A stretch of 64,000 bases of DNA, taken from positions 3,038,001 through 3,102,000 of the forward strand of contig NZ_CP099567.1 of the NCBI RefSeq assembly GCF_022530855.2, read 5' to 3'. Source of the DNA: Candidatus Vondammii sp. HM_W22. Lineage in GTDB: Bacteria; Pseudomonadota; Gammaproteobacteria; Chromatiales; Chromatiaceae. Positions 56,216 to 64,000 of this stretch are shown here, piece by piece. Numbering within the stretch: position 1 is the first letter of the stretch; each line of letters begins with the position of its first letter. The translations under genes were made by a program, and so were the position numbers. Under the pieces are notes generated by a model, which worked only from the letters and a program-made list of their open reading frames with translations, did not search any database and was not told where the DNA came from.

Positions 56216-57202
56216 ATGAACAAACCCGAAAATATTAATGCCCCCTCCCGTAGTACACCTGAAACCCACCAGCGGGGCAATCAAAAAGTTTCGCGTATTC
56301 CAGTGAAGATAGAGCCTACCAGGGTGATGCCACGCAAGCCTGACTGGATCAAGGTGAAACTCCCCACTGGCGATGAGATAAGCCGAATCAAACACATCCT
56401 GAGAGAGAGTAATCTCAGCTCAGTCTGTGAAGAGGCAGCCTGCCCCAATCTCGGCGAGTGCTTCACTCACGGCACTGCGACCTTCATGATCATGGGCGAT
56501 ATATGCACCCGCCGCTGCCCTTTCTGCGATGTTGCCCACGGCAAACCACGGCCGCTGGATCAAGATGAACCCACCCAGCTTGCAGCTGCGGTCAACACCA
56601 TGAAACTGCGTTATGTGGTAATCACTTCCGTAGATAGAGATGACCTGAGGGATGGCGGTGCCGGACACTATACTGCCTGCATCAGCGAACTGCGCAAAAC
56701 CAATCCCAATCTCAAAATTGAGATTCTGGTACCCGATTTCCGGGGGCGGGAGAAGATTGCACTTGAGCGGTTCGACAACCTTCTGCCGGATGTGTTCAAC
56801 CATAATCTTGAAACAGTCCCCCGGCTCTATCGTAAAGCCAGGCCAGGCGCCGATTACCCGGGGTCGTTAAGACTTTTGGAGCGGTTCAAACAAAAACATC
56901 CAGCAGTGCAGACCAAATCCGGCTTGATGCTGGGTCTTGGAGAAACCCTGGAAGAAGTGGAAGAGGTAATGCGCGACCTGCGCACCCATGGCTGCAATAT
57001 GCTCACCCTTGGACAGTATCTGCAACCCAGCCGCGATCATCTGCCGGTAGAGTGCTTTGTCACGCCGGAGGAGTTTGATCAGTTGCGACAACGGGGAGAA
57101 GCGATGGGGTTTTCTAATGTAGCCAGTGGCCCCATGGTGCGCTCATCCTATCATGCAGACCTTCAGGCCAACCCACTACTGGAAAAAGGAGACGATGACT
57201 GA
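56216..57202 (+). CDS. lipA: Lipoyl synthase
   Basis: A 328-residue radical SAM enzyme that inserts two sulphurs into octanoyl groups. The auxiliary cluster cysteines are in [14 protein letters not shown] (C-x4-C-x5-C). The radical SAM motif is [15 protein letters not shown] (CxxxCxxC). [60 protein letters not shown] and the C-terminal [11 protein letters not shown] (cluster-ligand serine in RSSYHA) are all present. Its stop overlaps the start of the DUF218 pseudogene (TGATG). Confidence 0.97.
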   Translation: MNKPENINAPSRSTPETHQRGNQKVSRIPVKIEPTRVMPRKPDWIKVKLPTGDEISRIKHILRESNLSSVCEEAACPNLGECFTHGTATFMIMGDICTRRCPFCDVAHGKPRPLDQDEPTQLAAAVNTMKLRYVVITSVDRDDLRDGGAGHYTACISELRKTNPNLKIEILVPDFRGREKIALERFDNLLPDVFNHNLETVPRLYRKARPGADYPGSLRLLERFKQKHPAVQTKSGLMLGLGETLEEVEEVMRDLRTHGCNMLTLGQYLQPSRDHLPVECFVTPEEFDQLRQRGEAMGFSNVASGPMVRSSYHADLQANPLLEKGDDD

Positions 57203-57952
57203 TGGAACAGGAGATCATCTCGATACTGAAAACCCTTATTATCCCCCCTAGCGGCCTAGTTCTGCTGGGCCTGAGTTAAGCCGCCGTTTTATAGAAAAAT
57301 TCATCCTTGTGCTCACCTTGGCGACACTCTATCTGTTCAGCACTGGCTTCAATCTCAGGTGCGCTGATGTCAGGGCTTGAAACGATTGATGCACTCGCGG
57401 AAAAAGATATCGAGCTAATCGATGCCCAGGCCATCGTTGTACTGGGTGGAGTACGGCGTACAGCAGCCCCGGAATACGGCGGTGACACGCTTAAAGGCAT
57501 CCCCCTTCAGCGGGTGCATTATGCTGCCTAGCTGGCCCACAAGACCAGCCTTCCCGTTATTTCGAGTGGTGGCAATCCGCTCAGTGACGGTCCCACTGAA
57601 GCGGCAATGATCCGGGAGATTCTAGAGAAAGAGTTCGGCGTAAAAGTGGCTGCAACAGGAGAGCGTAGCTTGGCCATCCTAGAAAATGCCCGCCTGACAA
57701 AACCGCTACTGGAGAAGCTGGGCATCAAAAGAGTACTGCTGGGTAACCCATGCCGGGCATATGTTGCGGGCAATGGATGCCTTCGAGCCGACCGGCCTTG
57801 TGGTCATTCCCGTACCGATGGGCTTCGCGCACAAAACCTCGACCAACCCGGACACATTCAGAGACTGGCTGCCCAGTGCGAGAAATTTGCACGACAGCAG
57901 CTGGGCGATACATGAATACCTTTGCAGACTATGGTATCGAATTCATGGCTGA
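57202..57952 (+). pseudogene. DUF218 (YdcF/ElyC-like) membrane protein, multiply broken
   Basis: ATG 57202 reads EQEIISILKTLIIPPSGLVLLGL, a first membrane segment, then a TAA in frame at about 57277. Another frame gives ELSRRFIEKFILVLTLATLYLFS (second membrane segment), and a third gives DALAEKDIELIDAQAIVVLGGVRRTAAPEYGGDTLKGIPLQRVHYAA, with a TAG replacing TGG at 57529-57531, then LAHKTSLPVISSGGNPLSDGPTEAAMIREILEKEFGV and ENARLTKPLLEKLGIKRVLL. After a shift near 57750 it ends MDAFEPTGLVVIPVPMGF, LPSARNLHDSSWAIHEYLCRLWYRIHG. DUF218 proteins such as ElyC act in envelope biogenesis. At least four lesions are present. Confidence 0.85.
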
Positions 57953-57991
57953 CACAGATGGAATCAATCGTCGTGCCGTCGGTATTCACCC

Positions 57992-58411
57992 TCAATTATC
58001 CGGCTGTGACTTCTGTTCTACTTCTCTTTTAAATCCCTGACTTGGCTGCATCACGCCGGAGCGCTTCAGAAAGGCCAGAATCATTGCGCGACGGATCGGC
58101 GGAACCAAGCAGAGAAATCCGAACAGATCGGTAAAAAAGCCGGGGAGCAGCAGCAGGATACCACTGATCAGCAGCAGCAGCCCTTCGAGCATTTCGATGG
58201 CAGGGACTTCACCCCGCTCCATACCGGACTTAACCCGCATGGCGATGGAGAACCCCTGCATTCGAACCATCATTCCACCCAACACCGCAGTGAACACGGT
58301 TAGAAAGATGGTAGTAAGTGCCCCGATGCGGGAACCCACTTCGATAAGAAAATAGAGTTCTGTCAGCGGGATACCCACAAACAGCAATAGAAAGATAATA
58401 GCTGGATTCAT
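57992..58411 (-). CDS. fxsA: FxsA family inner-membrane protein
   Basis: A 139-residue protein counted from ATG 58411 (MNPAIIFLLLFVGIPLTELYFLIEVGSRIGALTTIFLTVFTAVLGG). An upstream frame of 12 more codons is possible. Membrane helices lie at about 3-22, 28-48 and 74-100 (MLEGLLLLISGILLLLPGFFTDLFGFLCLVPPIRR), the typical FxsA core. FxsA in E. coli relieves phage T7 exclusion when overproduced; its normal role is unknown. In many gammaproteobacteria it lies beside groES-groEL, not seen here. It is convergent with the DUF218 relic. Confidence 0.9.
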   Translation of the reverse strand: MNPAIIFLLLFVGIPLTELYFLIEVGSRIGALTTIFLTVFTAVLGGMMVRMQGFSIAMRVKSGMERGEVPAIEMLEGLLLLISGILLLLPGFFTDLFGFLCLVPPIRRAMILAFLKRSGVMQPSQGFKREVEQKSQPDN

Positions 58412-58490
58412 GGCCGCAAGCTTACGCCCCGTGATGGCCCGGTACAACCCCGGGCTGCCTATGGCGGTTAGATAAGAAAATGCGTGCTGG

Positions 58491-58520
58491 AGAGTGCCTT
58501 TTCAGAAACGGCACTCTTTT
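58491..58520 (+). terminator. Rho-independent-type hairpin
   Basis: AGAGTGCC (58491-58498) pairs with GGCACTCT (58510-58517), loop ttttcagaaac, followed by a short T-rich tail on the plus strand (tttctc). It would stop plus-strand transcripts coming from the lipA side. It lies beyond fxsA, which is on the other strand. Confidence 0.55.
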
Positions 58521-58655
58521 CTCGCAGAAGGGCAAAAAATACTATTTCAGGTAATTTTTGTAACAGTATTGAGTAATCCCATGGATAAGCATTGAACATG
58601 AAGTCATTGCCTGCTACGCGTTATATTCATCTTTTGCCGGATAAAAAATGGCAAG

Positions 58656-58735
58656 TGTGTCTTCGATCTCGTGATGCGTTTTGGGACATCCCAGTTCCCA
58701 AAACGTACTCGATCTTCGACAGCCTGTTATTGCCC
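58656..58735 (+). repeat. Dispersed palindromic repeat (copy 2)
   Basis: GTGTCTTCGATCTCGTGATG, CGTTTTGGGACATCCCAGTT, CCCAAAACGTACTCGATCTT, CGACAGCCTGTTATTGCCCC. Halves pair as GTTTTGGGA/TCCCAAAAC with outer CGATC-type arms. It matches the copy at 37602-37678 (minus strand) with a few substitutions and 1-base indels. No transposase is inside it. Confidence 0.75.
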
Positions 58736-58990
58736 CGGCCGCCCTGCGTACGTACCGCTTCGCCACACCATCGTTTCACTCGGCGCAAGCTACGCAGCAC
58801 TCCCACAAATGGCTGGACACCATGTTCAGAAGCCTACTTTACTTCCACTCTTGCACTATCGCACGCCGAGTAAAGCAGTGCAGCCTCACCGGCTACCGGG
58901 GACTACCGGCCTTCCTATAGCGATAAACCTGCTTTATAGTTACGGTTTGCTTTTTTTGCACCTACATAAACCCTCCTGTATCTTTCGCAA

Positions 58991-59320
58991 ATGCCAACAG
59001 AGATACTTCTGATTTTCTGCACCTGCCCGAACTGGGCCAGTGCAGAACAGATAGCGAACCAGTTGATCGATGATGGGCTTGCCGCCTGCGTCAACATCAC
59101 AACTCCTGTCACTTCAATCTATCTCTGGCAAAGGAAACGTGAAACTGCAGAAGAACACCTGCTACTGATAAAAACGGTAAAACAGCGGTATCCCGAGCTA
59201 GAGCGAGCCATTACCGCCCTCCATCCTTATGAACTTCCAGAGATCGTCGCTGTCCCTGTAGCACAGGGGCTTCAGGGCTATCTCCACTGGGTTGAACAAT
59301 GCACAAAAGAAAAAAACTAA
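58991..59320 (+). CDS. cutA: Divalent-cation tolerance protein CutA
   Basis: A 109-residue trimeric PII-like protein. Conserved blocks are LLIFCTCPNWASAEQIANQLIDDGLAACVNI, SIYLWQRKRETAEEHLLLIKTVKQRYPELERAI and HPYELPEIVAVPVAQGLQGYLHWV. E. coli CutA1 was linked to copper tolerance, but the biochemical role is unclear. Its 3' end overlaps the dsbD start by 22 bp, the classical cutA-dsbD arrangement. Confidence 0.95.
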   Translation: MPTEILLIFCTCPNWASAEQIANQLIDDGLAACVNITTPVTSIYLWQRKRETAEEHLLLIKTVKQRYPELERAITALHPYELPEIVAVPVAQGLQGYLHWVEQCTKEKN

Positions 59321-61635
59321 TCACTATATTATCGATACTGCTGCTCCCTCTTCTCTCTCTCTTGGCCGGCACAGCCGCTGCCCAGGCAGAAGAAGAGTAT
59401 CTGCTGCCGGAGCAGGCCTTTAAGGTTTCAGCCAATGAGGATGGCCCCGATGCAGTGGTGGTCAAATGGGAAATTGCCGACGACTACTATCTCTATAGAA
59501 ATAAATTCAAATTCAGCACCGAGAGTCGCGACATCACTCTGGAACCGGGAGAGTTCCCAGCGGGCAAGGTCAAGCACGATGAATTCTTTGGCGATATGGA
59601 GGTCTATCGCAAACAGGTATCCATCCGCCTGCCGATCAAACGCAACCCGGGAGACGGCAATACACTGCAGCTAAAAACCATTTCCCAGGGCTGTGCAGAC
59701 GCAGGCCTCTGCTATCCCCCTCACACCCAGAAAGTAACGATCCAACTGGCACAGCTGGCCCCAGCCTCAGGTTCAGCACTCGGCGCACTGGCCAGCTTGA
59801 GCGAAAAACTGGGTCTGGATGAAGAAGAGAGAGAAATACTCACGCCGGAAGAGGCCTATAAATTCTCCGCCAGCGTCGAGGCACCGGATCGTCTGCAACT
59901 TTTGTGGCAGATTGCCGACGGCACCTATCTCTACCAGGACAAGATAAAGGTCAAGCTGGTCAGTGGTGATGGCGTAGCACTGGGTGAATACCAGTTGCCG
60001 GAGCCAGAGATCAAAAAGGATGCCATACAGCCGGATGGTTCCATTGGAGACCTGGCCGTTTATCACCGTGAGATAACCCTTCCGATACCATTGATTCGCA
60101 GCAGTACCGGGGCCACAGGGATCGAGCTTCAGGTCGGCTATCAAGGGTGTGCAGAGATAGGGATCTGCTATCCTCCACAAAAACAGAACGTCAAACTCAA
60201 CCTGCCAACCGCATTAGCCGCAACCACTGCACTCTCGCCATTGGAGCAAGCCCAGCAAGCCGTTGAAGCGGTAGAGCCGCCTGCAACCCAATCCAGACAA
60301 ACTACCACCTCTGATGAACCTCAGTCTGAAATGGACCAGATTGTATCGACCCTGGCGGGGAGTAGTACCTGGCTCGTTATCGCCAGCTTCTTCGGCTTTG
60401 GTCTGCTACTGTCGTTGACACCCTGTGTCTTCCCAATGATTCCGATCCTCGCCGGAATCATTGCCGGCCACGGCACGAAAGTCACAACATCCAGGGCCTT
60501 CATACTCTCTCTGGTTTATGTCCTTGCCATGTCGGTCACCTATACAGTGGCAGGTGTGCTGGCAGGGCTGTTTGGGCAAAACCTTCAGGCCGCATTCCAG
60601 AACCCCTGGATACTCTCCACATTTGCCGTGGTTTTCGTTCTGCTCGCCCTCTCGATGTTTGGCTTCTATGAACTGCAACTACCAAGCCGCTGGCAGAGCA
60701 AACTGAGTGATACCAGCAATCGACAGAAAGGGGGGAGCCTTACCGGCGTTGCCATCATGGGTTTCCTCTCAGCACTCATTGTCGGCCCCTGTGTAGCCCC
60801 TCCACTTGCTGGAGCTCTGGTCTATATCGGTCAGACCGGTAATGCCGCACTGGGAGGTATGGCGCTGTTCGCGCTGGCTATGGGCATGGGAGCACCTCTA
60901 CTGATCATTGGCACATCAGCTGGTAAGCTGCTACCCTGTGCAGGCACCTGGATGGACAGAATCAAAGCGGTGTTCGGGGTCGGAATGCTGGCGGTCGCCA
61001 TCATTCTACTTGAGCGCATCTTGCCTCCAGCCATCGCCATGCTGCTCTGGGGAGCCTTGTTGATTGTCAGCGCAATCTACTTGGGTGCGCTGCATCAGCT
61101 ACCGGTTGAAGCTTCCGGCTGGGACCGCTTCTGGAAGGGCCTGGGCGTGGTCATATTGATCTATGGCGCCCTGATGCTGATAGGCGCCGCTGCAGGCGGG
61201 AAAGACACGGTCCAGCCCCTGCGCGGAGTCAGTGCCTTTTCAGGGGGAACGGCTTCTGAAGCGGCTCATCTGCAATTCAAGCGAATCAAAAGTGTCGATG
61301 ACCTGAAACGGGAGGTGGCAGTTGCCAGTGCAGCAGGCAAACCCGTCATGCTGGATTTCTATGCCGACTGGTGTGTCTCCTGCAAAGAGATGGAACGCTA
61401 TACATTCTCCGATCCGGCAGTCATCTCGGCACTGAGCAATTTTATCCTTCTGCAGGCGGATGTCACAGCCAATGACGAGGTGGATAATGCCCTGCTACAG
61501 GGACATTTTGGCCTACCTGGCCCACCCAGCATTATGTTCTACGGCCGTGATGGCCAGGAAAGACGAGGCTACCGGGTTGTCGGTTTCATGGAAGCCGATG
61601 AATTTACCAGCCACGTCAGGAAAGCAGGGCAATGA
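59299..61635 (+). CDS. dsbD: Thiol:disulphide interchange protein DsbD with two tandem N-terminal alpha domains
   Basis: A 778-residue DsbD, which carries electrons from cytoplasmic thioredoxin across the inner membrane to periplasmic DsbC, CcmG and others. After a signal peptide (to about 31) there are two DsbD-alpha domains. The first (about 35-160) has YYLYRNKFKF and QGCADAGLCYPPHTQ; the second (about 185-310) has TYLYQDKIKVK and QGCAEIGICYPPQKQ, each with the paired cysteines. The membrane beta domain (about 355-625) has the cysteines in LTPCVFPMIPILAG and VGPCVAPPLAGALVYIGQ. The C-terminal gamma thioredoxin domain has DFYADWCVSCKEME. E. coli DsbD (about 565 residues) has one alpha domain, so the extra ~210 residues are the duplicate. 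Confidence 0.96.
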   Translation: MHKRKKLITILSILLLPLLSLLAGTAAAQAEEEYLLPEQAFKVSANEDGPDAVVVKWEIADDYYLYRNKFKFSTESRDITLEPGEFPAGKVKHDEFFGDMEVYRKQVSIRLPIKRNPGDGNTLQLKTISQGCADAGLCYPPHTQKVTIQLAQLAPASGSALGALASLSEKLGLDEEEREILTPEEAYKFSASVEAPDRLQLLWQIADGTYLYQDKIKVKLVSGDGVALGEYQLPEPEIKKDAIQPDGSIGDLAVYHREITLPIPLIRSSTGATGIELQVGYQGCAEIGICYPPQKQNVKLNLPTALAATTALSPLEQAQQAVEAVEPPATQSRQTTTSDEPQSEMDQIVSTLAGSSTWLVIASFFGFGLLLSLTPCVFPMIPILAGIIAGHGTKVTTSRAFILSLVYVLAMSVTYTVAGVLAGLFGQNLQAAFQNPWILSTFAVVFVLLALSMFGFYELQLPSRWQSKLSDTSNRQKGGSLTGVAIMGFLSALIVGPCVAPPLAGALVYIGQTGNAALGGMALFALAMGMGAPLLIIGTSAGKLLPCAGTWMDRIKAVFGVGMLAVAIILLERILPPAIAMLLWGALLIVSAIYLGALHQLPVEASGWDRFWKGLGVVILIYGALMLIGAAAGGKDTVQPLRGVSAFSGGTASEAAHLQFKRIKSVDDLKREVAVASAAGKPVMLDFYADWCVSCKEMERYTFSDPAVISALSNFILLQADVTANDEVDNALLQGHFGLPGPPSIMFYGRDGQERRGYRVVGFMEADEFTSHVRKAGQ

Positions 61636-62150
61636 GATATTACCGCTATCTGCTGACGCTCCTTCTATCCAGCCTGCTTATCCTCTCCGGATGCGATAGC
61701 AGTAGTGGAAAAGTACAGCTGGCCGGAGGTGGAGATGAGACGCTCTCCGAGTTTAGTTTTACCGATCTGGAAGGCAAGGTCCGCAACAGCAAGGAGTGGG
61801 CAGACAAGGTCCTGGTCGTTAACTTCTGGGCCACCTGGTGTCCTCCCTGTCGCAAGGAGATGCCTCTGTTCGTTGACACCCAGAAAAAATATGCCGTCAA
61901 AGGAGTGCAGTTTGTCGGTATTGCCATAGACAACCCCCACATGGTGCAGGATTTTTATGACGTTTACGGTATAAATTTTCCGGTACTTATCGGTGATGCA
62001 GAAGCAATCAAACTCTCCAACAGCATGGGCAACCGCTTCGACTCTCTGCCATTCACCGCCATCTATGATCGCGATGGAAACAAACAGTATATTCAGGCTG
62101 GAGAGATCACTGCTGAAACCCTTGAAAAACAGCTGAAAACGCTATTGTAA
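61632..62150 (+). CDS. TlpA/ResA-like thioredoxin-fold lipoprotein
   Basis: A 172-residue protein. The signal peptide has lipobox LILSGC (Cys about residue 21), so it is probably anchored to a membrane facing the periplasm. The thioredoxin-like domain has VVNFWATWCPPCRKEMPLF (WCPPC active site, about 73-77), the QFVGIAIDNPHMVQDFYDVYGINFPVLIGD insertion of TlpA/ResA proteins, and the cis-Pro region DSLPFTAIYDRDG. Its ATG overlaps the dsbD stop by 4 bp, so it is likely reduced by DsbD and may act in cytochrome c maturation or general thiol reduction (inference). Its end overlaps the convergent histidine-kinase relic by 9 bp. Confidence 0.93.
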   Translation: MRYYRYLLTLLLSSLLILSGCDSSSGKVQLAGGGDETLSEFSFTDLEGKVRNSKEWADKVLVVNFWATWCPPCRKEMPLFVDTQKKYAVKGVQFVGIAIDNPHMVQDFYDVYGINFPVLIGDAEAIKLSNSMGNRFDSLPFTAIYDRDGNKQYIQAGEITAETLEKQLKTLL

Positions 62151-64000
62151 TGACGACAGGCCGGATCTATAGCGTTCCAATTCATCCGCTAGCAGCGACA
62201 CCAACTCAGCCAACTGCTGATAAACCAGTCTCAAATCGGAGAACCGGTTATCCTTCCCAGCCTGCTCCAACTGATTGACCAGCGCCACTGCATCTGTCGA
62301 TGAAAAATAGGCCAGATTGCTTTTAAATATGTGCGCACTCGCCATCAGGGCAACGGCATCCTGATTCTCTATGGCTGATTTCAGTTCTGCCATCAGAATA
62401 GGGTAACGCCCATGGAACAGACTAATCACTTCATGTAACAACACCTCATCTCCACCAGTATGAAGTAGTGCCTGTTCCAGGCTCCAAAGTCTGTCAACAG
62501 CAGCAACATTGCACAACACAGCAGCTGTCGGCCCTGAACTCTCTCCGTCCAAACCTTCGCCTGTAGTGAGCCACTGCATCAATTTGCCGACCAAATCGTT
62601 AAATTGCATGGGCTTCGAAAGATAATCATTCATCCCTGAGTCCAGGCATTTCCCTTCATCATTTGCTGGCGCATTGGTGGTGACTGCTTCCCGTCCATGG
62701 GTTGCACTATCAGCCTCTACGCCCATTCGCTTCAGCATGGAGAGCTCAACACTCCGATTAATCGGGTCATCACCCACTAACAGAATACTCTTGCTTACGC
62801 AGACCGGAAAATTCATCCCCATCGACCAGCCCGGCTGGTAAATTACGCTCCACACCAGAAACTGCCGGAAACGGCTAATGCGGCCTCGCTTTTTCCAACT
62901 CGATAGTAAACCAGAAACAGGCTCCCTGAACCTCAACGCTGTCAACACCTTATACCCACACCTATATCTTTTAGTGATAATTTTATCCACTGCCATTCGG
63001 CTAAGTTATTGAGTAGTTCAAGGCTGGCTACCACACTACCGCTTTCGGTGAATTTAACCGCGTTAGAAACTAGGTTCGTCAATACCTGACGGATACGTGT
63101 AGGATCACCCCGCAGCCTGCAATTAATATTTCCTGGAATAGAGCAGATAAGCTCAAGGCGTTTACCTTTTGCTTGCTCGCTAAACAGAGCATTAACATGC
63201 TTTTGCGAGCTAACACAGATCACAAGGAACACTCTCCAGTTTCCCCACCTCTATTTTTGAGAAGTCGAGTGTATCGTTAATTATATACAGGAGTACACCG
63301 GAGGATTTAATGGCAATGCCCAGCAACGTACTCTGCTCCTTACTCAACTCCTGTTCATCCAGGAACGACAGCACCCCAATCAGCCCGTTCATAGGCGTCC
63401 TGATTTCGTGACTCATATTTGCCAGAAATTCACTTTTCTCCCTGGTCACCTCCAGCGCCTTATCCCTCTGCACTTCAAATTCTACCGTTCCCTCCTTGAT
63501 CAATCTTTCGGGATGGTATTGAATATGCCTACCAACCTACCGGCTTCGTCACCAGTTTCAGCTCTGAGTGAATAATCCTGATTCCTTGATATATTTCTTG
63601 CCGTATTCGGATAAACTGAGAATGGGCCCTATGATAATCTGCTGCGTTCGGCTTGCAAAAAAATAGATAACCATTTAAAGAATCACATCGATCATTACCG
63701 TTACTATGCAGTATGACAATAAAGAGTCTCCCCAGCGCGTCTCATTAGTGAGAGCCGGATTAACATTGTGCTGTTGGCCATTGACCCAGGAATAGAGGGC
63801 TGATCTATTTTTCTCTAGAATACTGGGAATATTCGTATCCCGCCCGGTACCGTGCGTTAACGCCTCTGCCTGCAAATAGGCATCAGATTTAATAGCGGGC
63901 AAAAAGCCTGCTGTCCCCCCAAATAGATGGCAGCAGCGATAACATCGTCATCTGCCCTGAATGCGGCAAGAATATCCTCTGCCGACACAGGGTCCTGAAA
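62142..64000 (-). pseudogene. Hybrid sensor histidine kinase with Hpt domain, decayed (extends beyond window)
   Basis: Reading leftward from the right edge: a likely periplasmic sensor part (DPVSAEDILAAFRADDDVIAAAIYLGG, then in another frame SDAYLQAEALTHGTGRDTNIPSILEKNRSALYSW, with hydrophobic YCIVTVMIDVIL). After a gap with stops comes the HisKA domain ([26 protein letters not shown], 63503-63210), then the HATPase N box (RIRQVLTNLVSNAVKFTESGSVV) and DIGVGI. The rest of the ATPase domain is mostly deleted. A receiver domain (SILLVGDDPINRSVELSMLKRMGVEADSATHGREAV) has lost its central phospho-Asp segment and jumps to DSGMNDYLSKPM. An Hpt domain (SAHIFKSNLAYFSS) ends at 62142. At least three frameshifts and two deletions are present. 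Confidence 0.87.

Larger units (their letters stand above)
58448..58990. other. Spacer between fxsA and cutA with terminator-like hairpin and a dispersed repeat
   Basis: 543 bp without a gene I can support, although short frames run through it. It holds a hairpin at 58491-58522 and the second copy of the palindromic dispersed repeat at 58656-58735. Confidence 0.6.

Overview
The window looks like a chromosomal segment of a gammaproteobacterium in active genome decay. The core gene order (glyS–[gmhB]–plsC, hisBHAF–E–tatABC, gatCAB beside mreBCD–mrdA–rodA–mltB–rlpA–dacA–dat–DUF493–lipB–lipA, cutA–dsbD–tlpA) is typical of Chromatiales-like Gammaproteobacteria. Insertion-sequence remnants from at least five families (IS256, IS5-like, IS1595, IS21, IS4), often nested, and at least ten broken chromosomal genes suggest a symbiont or another lineage with a small effective population. 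No species can be named from the sequence alone.

Layout. 1-1.9 kb: end of glyS, a MazG-like gene, a gmhB relic and plsC. 1.9-4.7 kb: an IS5-like relic and two IS256 elements, one inside the other. 4.7-6.8 kb: intact DUF255/thioredoxin-fold protein. 6.8-11.1 kb (minus strand): PfkB kinase, moaB, moeA, moaD, moaE and a broken cytochrome c4. 11.1-15.3 kb: IS5 relic, argE pseudogene, TetR regulator, and an IS256 copy with clean ends and a 9-bp target duplication. 15.4-20.5 kb: ilvD, an SH3-domain protein and typA, with a 525-bp AT-rich spacer holding three consensus DnaA boxes. 20.7-26.8 kb: frameshifted dtd, his genes (no hisI), tatABC. 27.1-31.9 kb: a dead second DUF255 gene, a truncated pentapeptide gene, and fragments of IS256, IS21 and IS4 beside one intact IS1595 transposase. 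32-33.2 kb: hemW. 33.4-37.8 kb: an IS5 relic and a motA-like gene split by an IS256 element that is itself split by another IS256. 37.9-39.1 kb: CBS protein and endonuclease I. 39.4-41.2 kb: IS256 and IS1595 relics. 41.3-41.9 kb: frameshifted ANTAR response regulator. 42-57.2 kb: an almost undamaged block for Gln-tRNA amidation, rod-shape/peptidoglycan synthesis and lipoate synthesis. 57.2-64 kb: broken DUF218 gene, fxsA, cutA, dsbD, a TlpA-like thioredoxin and a decayed hybrid histidine kinase.

How the genes work together. The preserved genes cover central growth: cell elongation (MreBCD, PBP2, RodA, MltB, RlpA, PBP5/6), histidine and branched-chain amino acid synthesis, molybdenum cofactor, lipoate, Tat export and thiol-redox cytochrome maturation. 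The broken genes cover heptose/LPS supply, flagellar motor, arginine deacetylation, signal transduction (histidine kinase, response regulator) and D-aminoacyl-tRNA proofreading. Many stops in the relics are TAG or TGA at positions where relatives have CAG, TGG or CGA, which fits G:C to A:T decay; intact genes also end in TAG, so amber is an ordinary stop here.

I found no tRNA, rRNA, CRISPR array or phage. No clearly new multi-gene system is visible. The most unusual items are the doubly nested motA disruption, a TatC with a FimV-like C-terminal extension, the DnaA-box spacer, an mreC that seems to start at ATC, and a palindromic dispersed repeat.
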